Under the pieces are notes generated by a model. That model was not told where the DNA came from and made no database searches. It saw only the letters and a program-made list of their open reading frames with translations. 64,000 bases of DNA, taken from positions 124,001-188,000 of the forward strand of contig DDEZ01000002.1 in NCBI GenBank assembly GCA_002336805.1. Reading direction: 5' to 3'. This document shows positions 1 through 8,125 of this stretch, piece after piece (position 1 is the first letter of the stretch; each line of letters starts with the position of its first letter). The DNA is from Bacteroidetes bacterium UBA1941 (GTDB lineage Bacteria; Bacteroidota; Bacteroidia; Chitinophagales; LD1). A program made the position numbers and the translations under genes.

Positions 1-80
1 GGTACTCAGCAGCGTCAAAGAAACCCGCGGCGGCATGATCAAAAAAAGACCCTTGGCTCATTAAAGGTTCTATCGCATTG

Positions 81-119
81 GCTGTTAAAGTCTCCCCTTT
101 AGGGGAGATTTAGAGGGGC
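81..119 (+). repeat. Dispersed palindromic repeat, family A
   Basis: This is a clean copy of the main intergenic repeat of the left half. It reads gctgttaaag, then a palindrome with the core CTCCCCTTTAGGGGAG, then a GATTTAGAGGGGC tail. Near-identical copies lie at 7656-7694, 11007-11045 and, inverted, 29810-29848. Diverged ones lie at 14590-14666, 15933-15965 and 16631-16670. The copies sit between genes and could fold into hairpins in RNA. Confidence 0.85.
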
Positions 120-151
120 TAAAGTTCAGCCCCAATCCCCCCAAACAAAAA

Positions 152-183
152 TTTGTCCAACTCAAATCCCTTTCCTACCTTTA
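152..183 (+). promoter_or_regulatory. Bacteroidota-type promoter of the paa operon
   Basis: TTTG at 152-155 and TACCTTTA at 176-183 are separated by 20 bases. This fits the Bacteroidota sigma-factor pattern (TTTG near -33, TAnnTTTG near -7), with one mismatch in the -7 element. Transcription would start inside the adjoining operator dyad. The promoter was found by eye. Confidence 0.55.
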
Positions 184-184
184 C

Positions 185-198
185 CTAACGAACGTTAG
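185..198 (+). promoter_or_regulatory. PaaR-type TetR operator
   Basis: The sequence CTAACGAACGTTAG fits the pseudo-palindrome CNAACGNNCGTTNG known for the TetR-family phenylacetate repressor PaaR of Thermus. It lies just after the -7 element and seven bases before the start of the TetR gene. A bound repressor would block initiation of the whole operon, so the regulator probably controls itself and is released by phenylacetyl-CoA. The match is seen; the ligand and autoregulation are inferred from the family. Confidence 0.7.
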
Positions 199-205
199 TA
201 AACAA

Positions 206-784
206 ATGGCTACAGCACGGCTAGACAGGCGCACAGAGATCAGGCAGACCGCCCGCAAGATGTTTAAAGAGCGGGGCTATGCCGCTACATCTATGCGCGA
301 CCTGGCCCGTCAGGTAGGCATAGAGGCCGCCAGCCTGTACAATCATCTTTCGTCAAAGGAGGAGCTCCTCCGTGAGATGTGTTTTGAGATGGCAGAGCAG
401 TTCTTCCAGGCTTTCAGCGCAGCTGTGGCAGAGGAAAAAACACCCGCCAAAATGCTCCGCGCTGCTATCAAGGCCCACATTCATGTCATAGCTTCCAATC
501 TCGATGGCTCTACTGTGTTCTTTCACGAGTGGATATTCCTGCAGGAGCCGGAGCTGGCCAGATTCAGAAAGCTGCGCTCTCAGTATGAGCAGGGCTTTCG
601 CGAGATCGTGCAAAAAGGCATCGCTGACAAAGACTTTAAGGATGTAAATGTCAAGCTCGCAGTATTTACCATCCTCTCCGCGCTCAATGCTACTTATGAC
701 CTATACAAGAGCAGCGAGAAGCTATCAGAGGAGGAAATAGCCGAGAGTGTATCAGGATTACTATTGAAAGGATTAAAAAAATAA
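206..784 (+). CDS. paaR: TetR/AcrR regulator of the phenylacetate operon (PaaR-like)
   Basis: A 192-residue TetR-family repressor. Residues 8-55 form the helix-turn-helix, with the family pattern of GYAATSMRDLARQVG and SLYNHLSSKEELL. The rest is the all-helical ligand and dimer domain, and the length is normal. It is the first gene of the phenylacetyl-CoA epoxidase operon, four bases ahead of paaA. A PaaR-type operator lies immediately upstream. It is therefore likely to repress paa genes until phenylacetyl-CoA accumulates. The ligand is inferred from context and the operator, not visible in the protein. Confidence 0.85.
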   Translation: MATARLDRRTEIRQTARKMFKERGYAATSMRDLARQVGIEAASLYNHLSSKEELLREMCFEMAEQFFQAFSAAVAEEKTPAKMLRAAIKAHIHVIASNLDGSTVFFHEWIFLQEPELARFRKLRSQYEQGFREIVQKGIADKDFKDVNVKLAVFTILSALNATYDLYKSSEKLSEEEIAESVSGLLLKGLKK

Positions 785-788
785 GATC

Positions 789-1775
789 ATGTACGGAAAC
801 ACAAGTCTGACTGCCGAAGAGGCAAAGATCGTCAACTCGACCGTAGAAGACCCGGAGAAACTCGCAGAGTTTGAGGCGCGCATCACGCGCGGTGAGAAAA
901 TAGAGCCCGGAGACTGGATGCCCGATCAGTACCGCAAGCAGCTGATCCGGATGATAGAGCAGCATGCCCACTCTGAGATAGTAGGTGCCCTGCCTGAGGG
1001 TACCTGGATCACCCGCGCGCCAAACTTTCGCCGCAAGCTGGCCCTCATAGCCAAGGTGCAGGATGAGGTAGGCCACGGCCAGCTGCTCTACAGTGCAGCA
1101 GAGACACTGGGCAAGACGCGTGAGCAGATGCTCATGGACCTGCTCAGTGGCAAAAGCAAATACAGCAACGTATTCAACTACCCGGCCAATACCTGGGCCG
1201 ATATAGCCGTCATCGGGTTTCTGGTAGATGGGGCAGCCATTGTCAATCAGGTGATCAACTCAAAAGGGTCGTATGGCCCATACTGCCGTGCGCTGGAGCG
1301 TATCTGCTATGAGGAGTCCTTTCACCTGAAGCAGGGGCATGACAACTTTGTCTACCTCGCTACCGGCACCAAGGTGCAGCGGGACATGCTCCAGGAGGCG
1401 CTAAACCGCTGGTACCGCCCGTTGTTGCATTTCTTTGGTCCATCTGACCGCGACTCGCAGCATAGCGAGAAACTCATGAAGTGGAAGGTAAAACTAGCCT
1501 CCAATGATGATATGCGCAATCAGTTTCTCGATCAGTATGTACCCAAGATCCTGGAGCTGGGCCTCACACTGCCTGATCCTGAGCTGCGTCGTGGAGATGA
1601 TGGCATCTGGGTCTTTGGCGATCCGGACTGGGACGAGTTCAAGCGTGTGATCAGCGGCGACGGCCCCTGCAATGCAGAGCGCCTCGAGGTGCGCCGCTAC
1701 TCAGAGCTGGCACACCGCTGGGTACGCGAGGCCCTGATGAATCCTAAAGAGAAATACGTCACTCCACTGGCTTAG
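789..1775 (+). CDS. paaA: 1,2-phenylacetyl-CoA epoxidase, catalytic subunit PaaA
   Basis: The catalytic subunit of the soluble di-iron ring epoxidase that converts phenylacetyl-CoA to its 1,2-epoxide, the first step of aerobic hybrid phenylacetate degradation. At 328 residues it has the usual length. The two iron-binding helical signatures are visible as DEVGHGQLLY near residue 95 and CYEESFHLKQGHDNF near residue 175, with an earlier Glu-containing helix. It works in complex with PaaB and PaaC, encoded next, and receives electrons from a PaaE reductase that is not in this window. The start ATG follows the regulator's stop codon by four bases. Confidence 0.95.
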   Translation: MYGNTSLTAEEAKIVNSTVEDPEKLAEFEARITRGEKIEPGDWMPDQYRKQLIRMIEQHAHSEIVGALPEGTWITRAPNFRRKLALIAKVQDEVGHGQLLYSAAETLGKTREQMLMDLLSGKSKYSNVFNYPANTWADIAVIGFLVDGAAIVNQVINSKGSYGPYCRALERICYEESFHLKQGHDNFVYLATGTKVQRDMLQEALNRWYRPLLHFFGPSDRDSQHSEKLMKWKVKLASNDDMRNQFLDQYVPKILELGLTLPDPELRRGDDGIWVFGDPDWDEFKRVISGDGPCNAERLEVRRYSELAHRWVREALMNPKEKYVTPLA

Positions 1776-1784
1776 GCGTTCACC

Positions 1785-1815
1785 GTAGAGACGCATTATT
1801 ATGCGTTTTCACAAA
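1785..1815 (+). repeat. Dispersed palindromic repeat, family B
   Basis: A hairpin repeat with the pattern GTAGAGACGCATTATTATGCG followed by a T/C-rich tail and ACAAATG. Related copies are at 9523-9552 and 14438-14469, with a weaker inverted one around 10055-10080. The trailing AAATG is part of the repeat consensus, so the ATG at 1815 should not be trusted as the paaB start. Confidence 0.75.
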
Positions 1816-1844
1816 TGACCAAATCAAAAAGAAGAATCACAAGC

Positions 1845-2204
1845 ATGTCATTAGATCCAAGAATAAACAGACTCGACCTCAAAAGAGTAAATGATGGTGA
1901 AATAACTGCATCACACCTAGTGACGTGGGAGGTGTTTCATCAAGAGAAGAGAGGTAAACAACCCGTCCACGCTGGCATCGTCCACGCCGCTACACCCGAG
2001 CAGGCACTGATGTTTGCCAAAGAGCAATATGCCCGTCGCGGCAAAACAGCTAACCTCTGGGTAGTCAAAACCTCTGACGTTTATACCTTCAATAGCGAGG
2101 ACGAAGAGATATTCGAGACGACCCCCGAGAAGACCTTCCGTGATCCCGCCTTCTACAAGGTACGTGAGCGCATAGAAGCTTTCCAGGCAAAGAATAAATT
2201 ATAA
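1845..2204 (+). CDS. paaB: 1,2-phenylacetyl-CoA epoxidase subunit PaaB
   Basis: The small bridging subunit of the phenylacetyl-CoA epoxidase, needed for stability of the PaaABC complex. It carries the family pattern TWEVFHQ early on, a repeated AGIVHAATPEQALMFAKEQY stretch, then the WVVKTSDV strand and the closing FRDPAFYKVRERIE. I use the ATG at 1845 (MSLDPRINRL, 119 aa). It has a purine-rich AGAAG upstream, and the alternative ATG at 1815 belongs to a dispersed repeat. Starting at 1815 would add ten residues. It lies between paaA and paaC in the normal gene order. Confidence 0.92.
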   Translation: MSLDPRINRLDLKRVNDGEITASHLVTWEVFHQEKRGKQPVHAGIVHAATPEQALMFAKEQYARRGKTANLWVVKTSDVYTFNSEDEEIFETTPEKTFRDPAFYKVRERIEAFQAKNKL

Positions 2205-2277
2205 CAGTAAAGGAACAGAACGCAACCTATTAACCTTTGCGTTCTCCGCGTTCTTTGCGGTTTAAAAAAAACATAGC
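2205..2277. other. Short intergenic spacer with CTTTGCG-type repeat
   Basis: The spacer between paaB and paaC contains cctttgcgttctccgcg followed by ttctttgcggttt. A related string (cctttgcgtctttgc) occurs near 17440. It looks like a third, less regular dispersed repeat family. No gene is visible. Confidence 0.4.
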
Positions 2278-3036
2278 ATGAATACAGAAGCAATCAAAGA
2301 CCTGCTCTACCGCATGGCAGACGACGCCCTGATCATAGGTCACCGCAACTCTGAGTGGACCGGCATAGGCCCGATGCTAGAGGAGGACCTTGCATTTTCC
2401 TCTATGTCTCAGGACAAAATAGGCCATGCACAGGCGCTCTATAATATACTCTATACTTCCTTTGGTGAGAAGAACCCTGACGTGCTCGCATTCCAGCGCG
2501 CCGAGAAGGACTTTCGCAGCTGCCAGCTCGTAGAGCTGCCTATCGGGGAGTATGACTTCAGCCTGGTGCGCCACTTCCTCTTTGACCATGCAGAGGCGTT
2601 GCGTTATAGCCTGCTGGAGGCTTCATCTTTTGCGCCGATCGCCGGCCTCGCGCGCAAGGTGCGCGGAGAGATCCGCTACCATGTGATGCACGCAGATACT
2701 TTCTTCAAACAGCTCTCTACCGGCAGTGAAGTAGCCAAAGCACGCATGCAGTCCGCGCTGAACTACGCACTCCCGTTTGCACTCGGCATCTTCGAGCCAT
2801 CTGCTTATGAGGAGGCGCTGATCGCAGAGGGTATTTTTGCCGGCGAGGCCAGGCTACAAGAGCTCTGGCTGCAGAAGATCACTCCGCTGGTAGCCGCCGC
2901 AGGCCTCCAGATGCCAGCCATGGATACAGCCAAAGCCGTCTACGGCGGCCGCAAAGGCTATCACTCTGAGTATCTCCAGCCACTGCTGGCAGAGATGACA
3001 GAGGTGACCAGCATAGACCCGTCTGCTGAGTGGTAG
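2278..3036 (+). CDS. paaC: 1,2-phenylacetyl-CoA epoxidase, structural subunit PaaC
   Basis: The ferritin-like subunit that pairs with PaaA in the phenylacetyl-CoA epoxidase. At 252 residues it has the family's length. It keeps the helical signatures of the group, including SQDKIGHAQALYNIL near residue 45 and GEIRYHVMHADTFFKQLSTG near residue 130, but PaaC proteins do not hold a working di-iron site. Its position after paaB is the usual order. No promoter is evident in the spacer, so it is probably cotranscribed from the promoter before the TetR gene. Confidence 0.95.
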   Translation: MNTEAIKDLLYRMADDALIIGHRNSEWTGIGPMLEEDLAFSSMSQDKIGHAQALYNILYTSFGEKNPDVLAFQRAEKDFRSCQLVELPIGEYDFSLVRHFLFDHAEALRYSLLEASSFAPIAGLARKVRGEIRYHVMHADTFFKQLSTGSEVAKARMQSALNYALPFALGIFEPSAYEEALIAEGIFAGEARLQELWLQKITPLVAAAGLQMPAMDTAKAVYGGRKGYHSEYLQPLLAEMTEVTSIDPSAEW

Positions 3037-3123
3037 TGACATGGCGCAATAATTGACAGGTATTCAAGCGTTATACGTTTATTATTAGGATTCATTATTC
3101 AAATAAGCACCTCACCTGGTTCT

Positions 3124-3170
3124 TTCCTCTCCTTTGGATAGGAAGATGTCGAAGGCAGATGGGAGAGGTG
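3124..3170 (+). repeat. Diverged dispersed repeat between paaC and the membrane protein
   Basis: The string CCTCTCCTTTGG...GGGAGAGGTG resembles the repeat copy at 16631-16670. It covers the first in-frame ATG of the next ORF (3134). This argues that the true start of that gene is the later ATG at 3185. Confidence 0.5.
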
Positions 3171-3184
3171 TAAACACAAACGCA

Positions 3185-3433
3185 ATGGAAGCTATAGCAA
3201 AAAGGAACCCGTATCAGGATACCCGCACAGACCGCAAGCCGGGCAAGATCTGGCTCGTGATAGGTGTGATCTTTTTCATCCTGCTCTTTGTGCCCGACCC
3301 GCTCAAGTTCATACCCATAGTAGGCGAAGGAGAAGAGCTGCTGGAGGGTAGTATCAGTTTCAGCGCACTAGCCATCTACTTTGTGCGCCGCTGGCTGTAT
3401 AATAACATCAAAGACCACATACAAAACAGGTAA
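3185..3433 (+). CDS. Small membrane protein inside the paa operon
   Basis: An 82-residue protein beginning MEAIAKRNPYQD at the second in-frame ATG; the earlier ATG at 3134 lies in a repeat. After a basic N-terminus come two hydrophobic stretches: IWLVIGVIFFILLFV, then a helix around SISFSALAIYFVRRWLY. Between them is a PDPLKFIPIVGEGEE segment slightly like the DP-IP loop of YkvA/DUF1232 proteins, but too weak for a family call. It sits nine bases before paaD and is probably cotranscribed. I do not know its function. Confidence 0.7.
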   Translation: MEAIAKRNPYQDTRTDRKPGKIWLVIGVIFFILLFVPDPLKFIPIVGEGEELLEGSISFSALAIYFVRRWLYNNIKDHIQNR

Positions 3434-3442
3434 ATATATACT

Positions 3443-3943
3443 ATGCAAGGCACAAGCACGATCACCACAGCAGACATCTGGGCTGCGCTGGAGTCTGTCA
3501 AAGACCCAGAGATACCCGTGCTGAGCGTGGTGGATATGGGCATCGTCACGGCTGTCTCTCATCAGGAGGGGAGCGATGCCGCTACCGTCACCATGACCCC
3601 TACCTTTGTAGGCTGCCCCGCTATCGATATGATGAAAAAAGACATCTACCATGCGGTCAAAAACCTCGGCCTCGCATCAGTAGAGGTACTGGTGGATATG
3701 GATACCGTATGGAGCAGTGACCGCATGAGCGCCGATGCCAAGGCCCGCCTGGAGAAGTTTGGTATCGCACCGCCGCCAGTGGCAGATGGCGAGCTCACTG
3801 CCGAGATGCTGGACCGCGTCCGCTGCCCGCACTGCGGTAGTACAGACACCACGCTGCGCTCTACATTTGGCTCTACGCTCTGCAGGGCCATCCGGTTCTG
3901 CTTCAGCTGCAAACAGGGCTTTGAGCAGTTCAAGCCACTTTGA
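3443..3943 (+). CDS. paaD: Phenylacetate degradation protein PaaD
   Basis: PaaD belongs to the MIP18/DUF59 family and is thought to help mature the iron-sulfur or di-iron centres of the epoxidase system. Residues 9-100 are the DUF59 domain, with VKDPEIPVLSVVDMGIV and the conserved TPTFVGCPAIDMM. The C-terminus is a zinc ribbon, with CPHCGS near residue 129 and CFSCKQGF near residue 155, as expected for PaaD and not for plain MIP18 proteins. The length (166 aa) is typical. The next gene is a secreted protein, so paaE does not follow here. Confidence 0.93.
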   Translation: MQGTSTITTADIWAALESVKDPEIPVLSVVDMGIVTAVSHQEGSDAATVTMTPTFVGCPAIDMMKKDIYHAVKNLGLASVEVLVDMDTVWSSDRMSADAKARLEKFGIAPPPVADGELTAEMLDRVRCPHCGSTDTTLRSTFGSTLCRAIRFCFSCKQGFEQFKPL

Positions 3944-3981
3944 TTCTTATATCTTTTTTATATTAGAGTAAACTTTATACC

Positions 3982-5151
3982 ATGAAACGTTTACTCTTCC
4001 TACTTCTCCTTTTCAGCTCTTCATTTTTCGCAAAGGCTAATCACATTGTAGGAGGAGAGCTGTTTTACAATCACATCGGAGGCGATACTTTTCAGATCGT
4101 GTTTGAACTGTATAGAAACTGTACCGCATCATGCGATCAGTGTGCACCATACTCGAATCCTATCTACATACAGCTCTTTGACACAGCTGGCCATTATCTC
4201 GACACGATCTCACTGCCCCTGCCTGCACCTTATCAACTCACACTAAACAATAGTGCAAACTGCAACTTGATAGACATCTGTGTGGAGGCTGCCTTCTACC
4301 AGCGCACAGTTGTACTACCACCCATTGCCGGAGGGTATATACTCGTCTACCAGCGCTGCTGCAGGATCAATTCTTCCACTAACACTGTTCCTAATTCTGG
4401 TGCTACCTATTTCGCTACCATTCCAGGTGATACAGCTGTGGTGATGCACAATAGCAGGCCGCAATTTATTGCGCCGACCCCTCAGCTGGCCGGCATCGAT
4501 ACACCGTTCAGCTATACCTTTACCGCATCAGATCTGGATGGCGACTCACTGGCATACAGGCTCACTTACAGCTATGACGGCGCAGACATCACCTGTGTGG
4601 ACCCGAGTCCCGGTAATGCTGGACAACCGGGCTGCTCTGATACCGCCTCGCCTCCTCCCTATCACTCCGTCACCTACGTGGCACCCTACACCTATCTCAA
4701 TCCTACTAATAATCCCTCAGATGCAGGTGACCTCCGCATAGACCCGGTCACCGGTATACTCTCCGGCCGTGTCAATCAATCCGGCACCTACCTCATTGCT
4801 GTAGCTGTAGATGAGTTCCGCAGCGGTGTCCTCCTGGGCACCACGCTGTTGGATTATACATTCACTTTCACCAACTGTATACCGGCATCTGCGATCAAGG
4901 AAATAGTATCAACCCCGGCAAAAATCTTCAGCAGGGGAGATGAGCTGATCGTGTCCTTTGAGGAAGGTGCTGCTGCTCGTGCCAGGATCACCTGTTACGA
5001 TCTGCAAGGCAAAAAAATCATGGACGAAGAAGTCGGCACCGCATCTATCTACACTAGACAGGTAGCTACACCCGGACCCACAGCTATAATGGTCAAAGTA
5101 GAACAACAAGAACGCGAGCCACAAAACAAGAAGATAATGCTCGCTCAGTAA
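3982..5151 (+). CDS. Secreted surface protein with a possible T9SS sorting end
   Basis: A 389-residue exported protein. It has a clear signal peptide (MKRLLFLLLLFSSSFFAKA), after which the mature chain begins NHIVGGELFYNHIGGDTF. That opening is common in large gliding-associated and adhesin-like proteins of Bacteroidota. The middle holds paired cysteines (NCTASCDQC) and an Ig/cadherin-like segment (FTASDLDGDSLAYRLTY). The last 80 residues are predicted beta strands with a YDLQGKKI motif, like type A T9SS C-terminal domains. It is convergent with the purF-like gene, five bases apart. The exact role is unknown. Confidence 0.75.
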   Translation: MKRLLFLLLLFSSSFFAKANHIVGGELFYNHIGGDTFQIVFELYRNCTASCDQCAPYSNPIYIQLFDTAGHYLDTISLPLPAPYQLTLNNSANCNLIDICVEAAFYQRTVVLPPIAGGYILVYQRCCRINSSTNTVPNSGATYFATIPGDTAVVMHNSRPQFIAPTPQLAGIDTPFSYTFTASDLDGDSLAYRLTYSYDGADITCVDPSPGNAGQPGCSDTASPPPYHSVTYVAPYTYLNPTNNPSDAGDLRIDPVTGILSGRVNQSGTYLIAVAVDEFRSGVLLGTTLLDYTFTFTNCIPASAIKEIVSTPAKIFSRGDELIVSFEEGAAARARITCYDLQGKKIMDEEVGTASIYTRQVATPGPTAIMVKVEQQEREPQNKKIMLAQ

Positions 5152-5156
5152 AACGA

Positions 5157-7055
5157 TCAATACGCCCGCTCGCTCCTACCCTCCATGTAGTTCATAAAGG
5201 CCTTATTGGCTACACGTGTACCACCCGGTGTAGGATAGTCTCCGGTGAAGTACCAGTCGCCCAGGTTCTTCGGGCAGGCCTTATGCAGGTTCTCTACCGT
5301 CTGGAAGATGACCTGTACCTCCGCATGGATATGCTTAGGCCGGACTATCTCAGATATCTTGGCAGAGATCTCCTCGTCCGTATACATGTCGTAGAGCTCT
5401 TTCACATGATTGATCGGTACTGCCGGTGGGTTCTCGTCATCTATCTTGCACTTCTCATACACTTCCTGCAGTAGTGCCTCTTTGCCATGGTCCTTGATCA
5501 GGCCTATCAGCGCGCGGAAGGCGATGAAGTCATACATCCGGCTCATATCTATGCCATAGCAGTCCGGATAGCGTATCTGCGGTGCAGAAGATACGATGAT
5601 GATCTTCTTTGGGCCCAGGCGGTCCAGTATACTCAGGATGCTCTTCTGGAGGGTGGTACCGCGCACGATAGAGTCGTCTATCACCACCAGTGTGTCCTGG
5701 TCGGGCTTCACGCTGCCATAGGTCACGTCATAGACGTGAGATACCATCTCATCGCGGCTCGAGTCGTCAGAGATAAAGGTGCGCATCTTCACATCCTTTA
5801 CTGCTGTCTTCTCTATACGCAGCTTCCAGCGGATCAGCTTCTCCAGCTCCTCTGCGGTCATGTTCGGGTTCTGCTGTATGGCCTTTACCTTCTCGGTGGT
5901 CAGGTGGCTCTCCACGCCCTTGATCAGGCCGTAGAATGCTACCTCTGCCGTATTGGGTATGAAGGAGAACACCGCGTTCTCCACATCGTTATTCACGGCT
6001 GTGAGTATCTGCGGTACGAGCAGTTTGCCCAGCTCCTTGCGCTCCGCGTAGATCTCCTTGTCCGTACCGCGGCTGAAGTAGATCCGCTCAAAGCTACATG
6101 CCTTGCGCTCCTGCGGCTCGAGGATCATCTCTTCTTTCACCCGGCCATCCTTTTTGATCACCAGCGCGTGGCCTGGCTTTATCTCTTTGATCGAGTCAAA
6201 GTTGACATTGAATGCGGTCTGGATACATGGCCGCTCTGATGCCACCACTACGATCTCCTCATCCTGGTAGTAGTATGCCGGGCGGATGCCATTAGGGTCG
6301 CGCAGCACAAAGGCGTCACCATGTCCTATCATACCCGCCATCGCAAAGCCCCCGTCAAAGTTCTTGGCCGCGCGGGTCAGGATACGGCGCACGCTCATCT
6401 CCTTGATGATAAAGTCTGTGATCTCCTTATTGCCGTAGCCCTGGTCTTTGTATTTGTCAAAGATGACCTGCACCTCTGCATCGAGGAAGTGGCCGATCTT
6501 CTCCATCACCGTAATGGTGTCGCTGCGCTCTACCGGGTGCTGGCCCAGCTGGATCAGGTTGGCAAAGAGCTCGTTTACATTGGTCATGTTAAAGTTGCCC
6601 GCTATGGCCAGGTTGCGCGTCATCCAGTTGTTTTCCCTCAGGAAAGGATGGCAGTTCGTATCGCTGTTCTTGCCATAGGTGCCGTAGCGCAGGTGGCCCA
6701 GCAGCAGCTCTCCCATGAATGGTACATTCTCTTTGTACCACTTGGCCTCTGCTACCGGATCATCGGAGACTTTCCTATTGGCCGGAAAGTGGGAGAAGAT
6801 ATGCTCGTAGATCTTGGCTATAGACTGCTGGTGTGTAGAGCGGAAGCGGTCTATGAAGTGTGTACCGGGCACTGGGTCCAGCTTGATAGCGGCTACTCCG
6901 GCGCCGTCCTGCCCGCGGTTGTGCTGCTTCTCCATCAGGAGGTACAGCTTATTCAGCGCGTAGGCCGGCGTACGGTATTTTTCTATGTAATAGTCGAGAG
7001 GCTTAAGGAGCCGGATGAGTGCTATTCCGCACTCGTGCTTGATGGCATCACTCAT
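5157..7055 (-). CDS. purF: Amidophosphoribosyltransferase, long PurF form
   Basis: A PurF-like enzyme that would make 5-phosphoribosylamine from PRPP and glutamine, the first step of purine synthesis. The glutaminase domain starts at MSDAIKHECGIA; Cys9 is the probable nucleophile after removal of a short propeptide. RGQDGAG and LRYGTYG motifs follow. The phosphoribosyltransferase domain carries the PRPP loop VVIDDSIVRGTTL. I chose the ATG at 7055, since the upstream in-frame residues are not family-like. At 632 aa it is over 100 residues longer than classical PurF. Bacteroidota often carry such a long paralogue, so it may not be the main purine enzyme. Confidence 0.88.
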   Translation of the reverse strand: MSDAIKHECGIALIRLLKPLDYYIEKYRTPAYALNKLYLLMEKQHNRGQDGAGVAAIKLDPVPGTHFIDRFRSTHQQSIAKIYEHIFSHFPANRKVSDDPVAEAKWYKENVPFMGELLLGHLRYGTYGKNSDTNCHPFLRENNWMTRNLAIAGNFNMTNVNELFANLIQLGQHPVERSDTITVMEKIGHFLDAEVQVIFDKYKDQGYGNKEITDFIIKEMSVRRILTRAAKNFDGGFAMAGMIGHGDAFVLRDPNGIRPAYYYQDEEIVVVASERPCIQTAFNVNFDSIKEIKPGHALVIKKDGRVKEEMILEPQERKACSFERIYFSRGTDKEIYAERKELGKLLVPQILTAVNNDVENAVFSFIPNTAEVAFYGLIKGVESHLTTEKVKAIQQNPNMTAEELEKLIRWKLRIEKTAVKDVKMRTFISDDSSRDEMVSHVYDVTYGSVKPDQDTLVVIDDSIVRGTTLQKSILSILDRLGPKKIIIVSSAPQIRYPDCYGIDMSRMYDFIAFRALIGLIKDHGKEALLQEVYEKCKIDDENPPAVPINHVKELYDMYTDEEISAKISEIVRPKHIHAEVQVIFQTVENLHKACPKNLGDWYFTGDYPTPGGTRVANKAFMNYMEGRSERAY

Positions 7056-7108
7056 GGATGGGGGAGGTAAGGCGCAAAAGTAAACCATGCACCTGACACC
7101 CGCAAGGC

Positions 7109-7570
7109 TTACCGCAGTCTGTCAACACTTTTTACCAGTTCCTCATCCTTGCGGATATAAAACATGGCCGTGAAAATGAACACGATAGCGATGAGCGGAC
7201 ATAGGTTGCCAAAATAGAAATACTGGTCAAACGGAGATCGGCCCACAGACCACTGGTAGTAGATATAGCAAAAAGAGAAGAGCAGCGGCACTACACTGAG
7301 CCAGCACAGCACGATCTGCAGCGGGCGGCGATTGTATAGGAAGATGGTGAACAGGTTCAGCACGATCGCTACGATGGCTGCCACCAGTGGCCACAGCACA
7401 AAGTAGTGGCCAATGATAGGAAAGTTCACATTCTGAGAGAAAGATAATTCTGTGATATACCTGTAGTTCGCAGCCTGGTTTACCTCCACCTTGACTACAG
7501 GGGCAAAGATGTAGCCCACTGTCAGGAGAATGGCGAGGATCAGGAAGATGGTCTGTTTGCGCTGTATCAT
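7109..7570 (-). CDS. DUF4293 family membrane protein
   Basis: A 153-residue integral membrane protein starting MIQRKQTIFLILAI, the typical opening of DUF4293 proteins in Bacteroidota. Four hydrophobic helices are visible: around residues 8-28, 50-70, 78-98 and 118-138. The tail is charged (RKDEELVKSVDRLR). The ORF is open further upstream but those residues are not family-like, so the ATG at 7570 is preferred. It lies upstream of the purF-like gene on the same strand. Its function is unknown in any organism I can name. Confidence 0.75.
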   Translation of the reverse strand: MIQRKQTIFLILAILLTVGYIFAPVVKVEVNQAANYRYITELSFSQNVNFPIIGHYFVLWPLVAAIVAIVLNLFTIFLYNRRPLQIVLCWLSVVPLLFSFCYIYYQWSVGRSPFDQYFYFGNLCPLIAIVFIFTAMFYIRKDEELVKSVDRLR

Positions 7571-7655
7571 GGGCGGTGTTCGTTTAGCCGGCTGCAAATA
7601 TGTCAATTGTCCGCCAAACATCAACAGGATTTACGTGACTTGGTCCTGATTATAG

Positions 7656-7694
7656 GCTGTTCAAGTCTCACCTTTAGGGGAGATTTAGAGGGGC
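7656..7694 (+). repeat. Dispersed palindromic repeat, family A
   Basis: The same element as at 81-119 with two or three changes. It lies between the divergent DUF4293 and MmcQ/YjbR genes. The shared tail is GGGGAGATTTAGAGGGGC. Confidence 0.85.
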
Positions 7695-7756
7695 CATAGC
7701 CAATAAAATAGAAAAGGCACTGGCGCGGCACCCTTTTTGCCACTATCTTAGAGCCT

Positions 7757-8116
7757 ATGGATATTGAGACCTTCAGGGAGTACTGCCTGCGCAAAAAAGG
7801 GGTAGAGGAGGGATTTCCCTTTGACAGCGATACGCTGGTGTTTAAGGTGATGGGAAAGATGTTTGCCCTCACCTCACTGTCGTCCACTCCCTTCACTGTC
7901 AATCTCAAGATGGATGCAGACAAGGTGCCCGAATACCGCGAGCGCTATGAAGACGTACAGCCCGGCTGGCATATGAATAAGAAGATGTGGAACACAGTCT
8001 GCTTTGACTCCGGCTCCATCCCGCGCCGTGAGCTGCTCTGGATGGTAGACCACTCTTACGACGAGGTAGTACGCGGCCTCACAAAAAAACTGCGAAATGA
8101 GCTTGAACTGTTATAA
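7757..8116 (+). CDS. MmcQ/YjbR family DNA-binding-like protein
   Basis: A 119-residue protein of the MmcQ/YjbR (CyaY-like fold) family. Matches include the opening DIETFREYCLRKKGVEEGFPF, the FKVMGKMFALTSL strand pair, the NLKMDADKVPEYRERY segment and the closing MVDHSYDEVVRGLTKKLR. Members have a double-wing fold and are often annotated as DNA-binding, though without a settled function. It heads a same-strand group of three genes running to 9526, with a nine-base gap to the next. Confidence 0.85.
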   Translation: MDIETFREYCLRKKGVEEGFPFDSDTLVFKVMGKMFALTSLSSTPFTVNLKMDADKVPEYRERYEDVQPGWHMNKKMWNTVCFDSGSIPRRELLWMVDHSYDEVVRGLTKKLRNELELL

Positions 8117-8125
8117 CTTTGCAAT

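Noticed and set aside
5487..7070. Two 250-codon plus-strand frames opposite the purF-like gene
   Set aside because: They are shadows of a gene with all PurF motifs; their translations are rich in His, Leu and Tyr without known domains.
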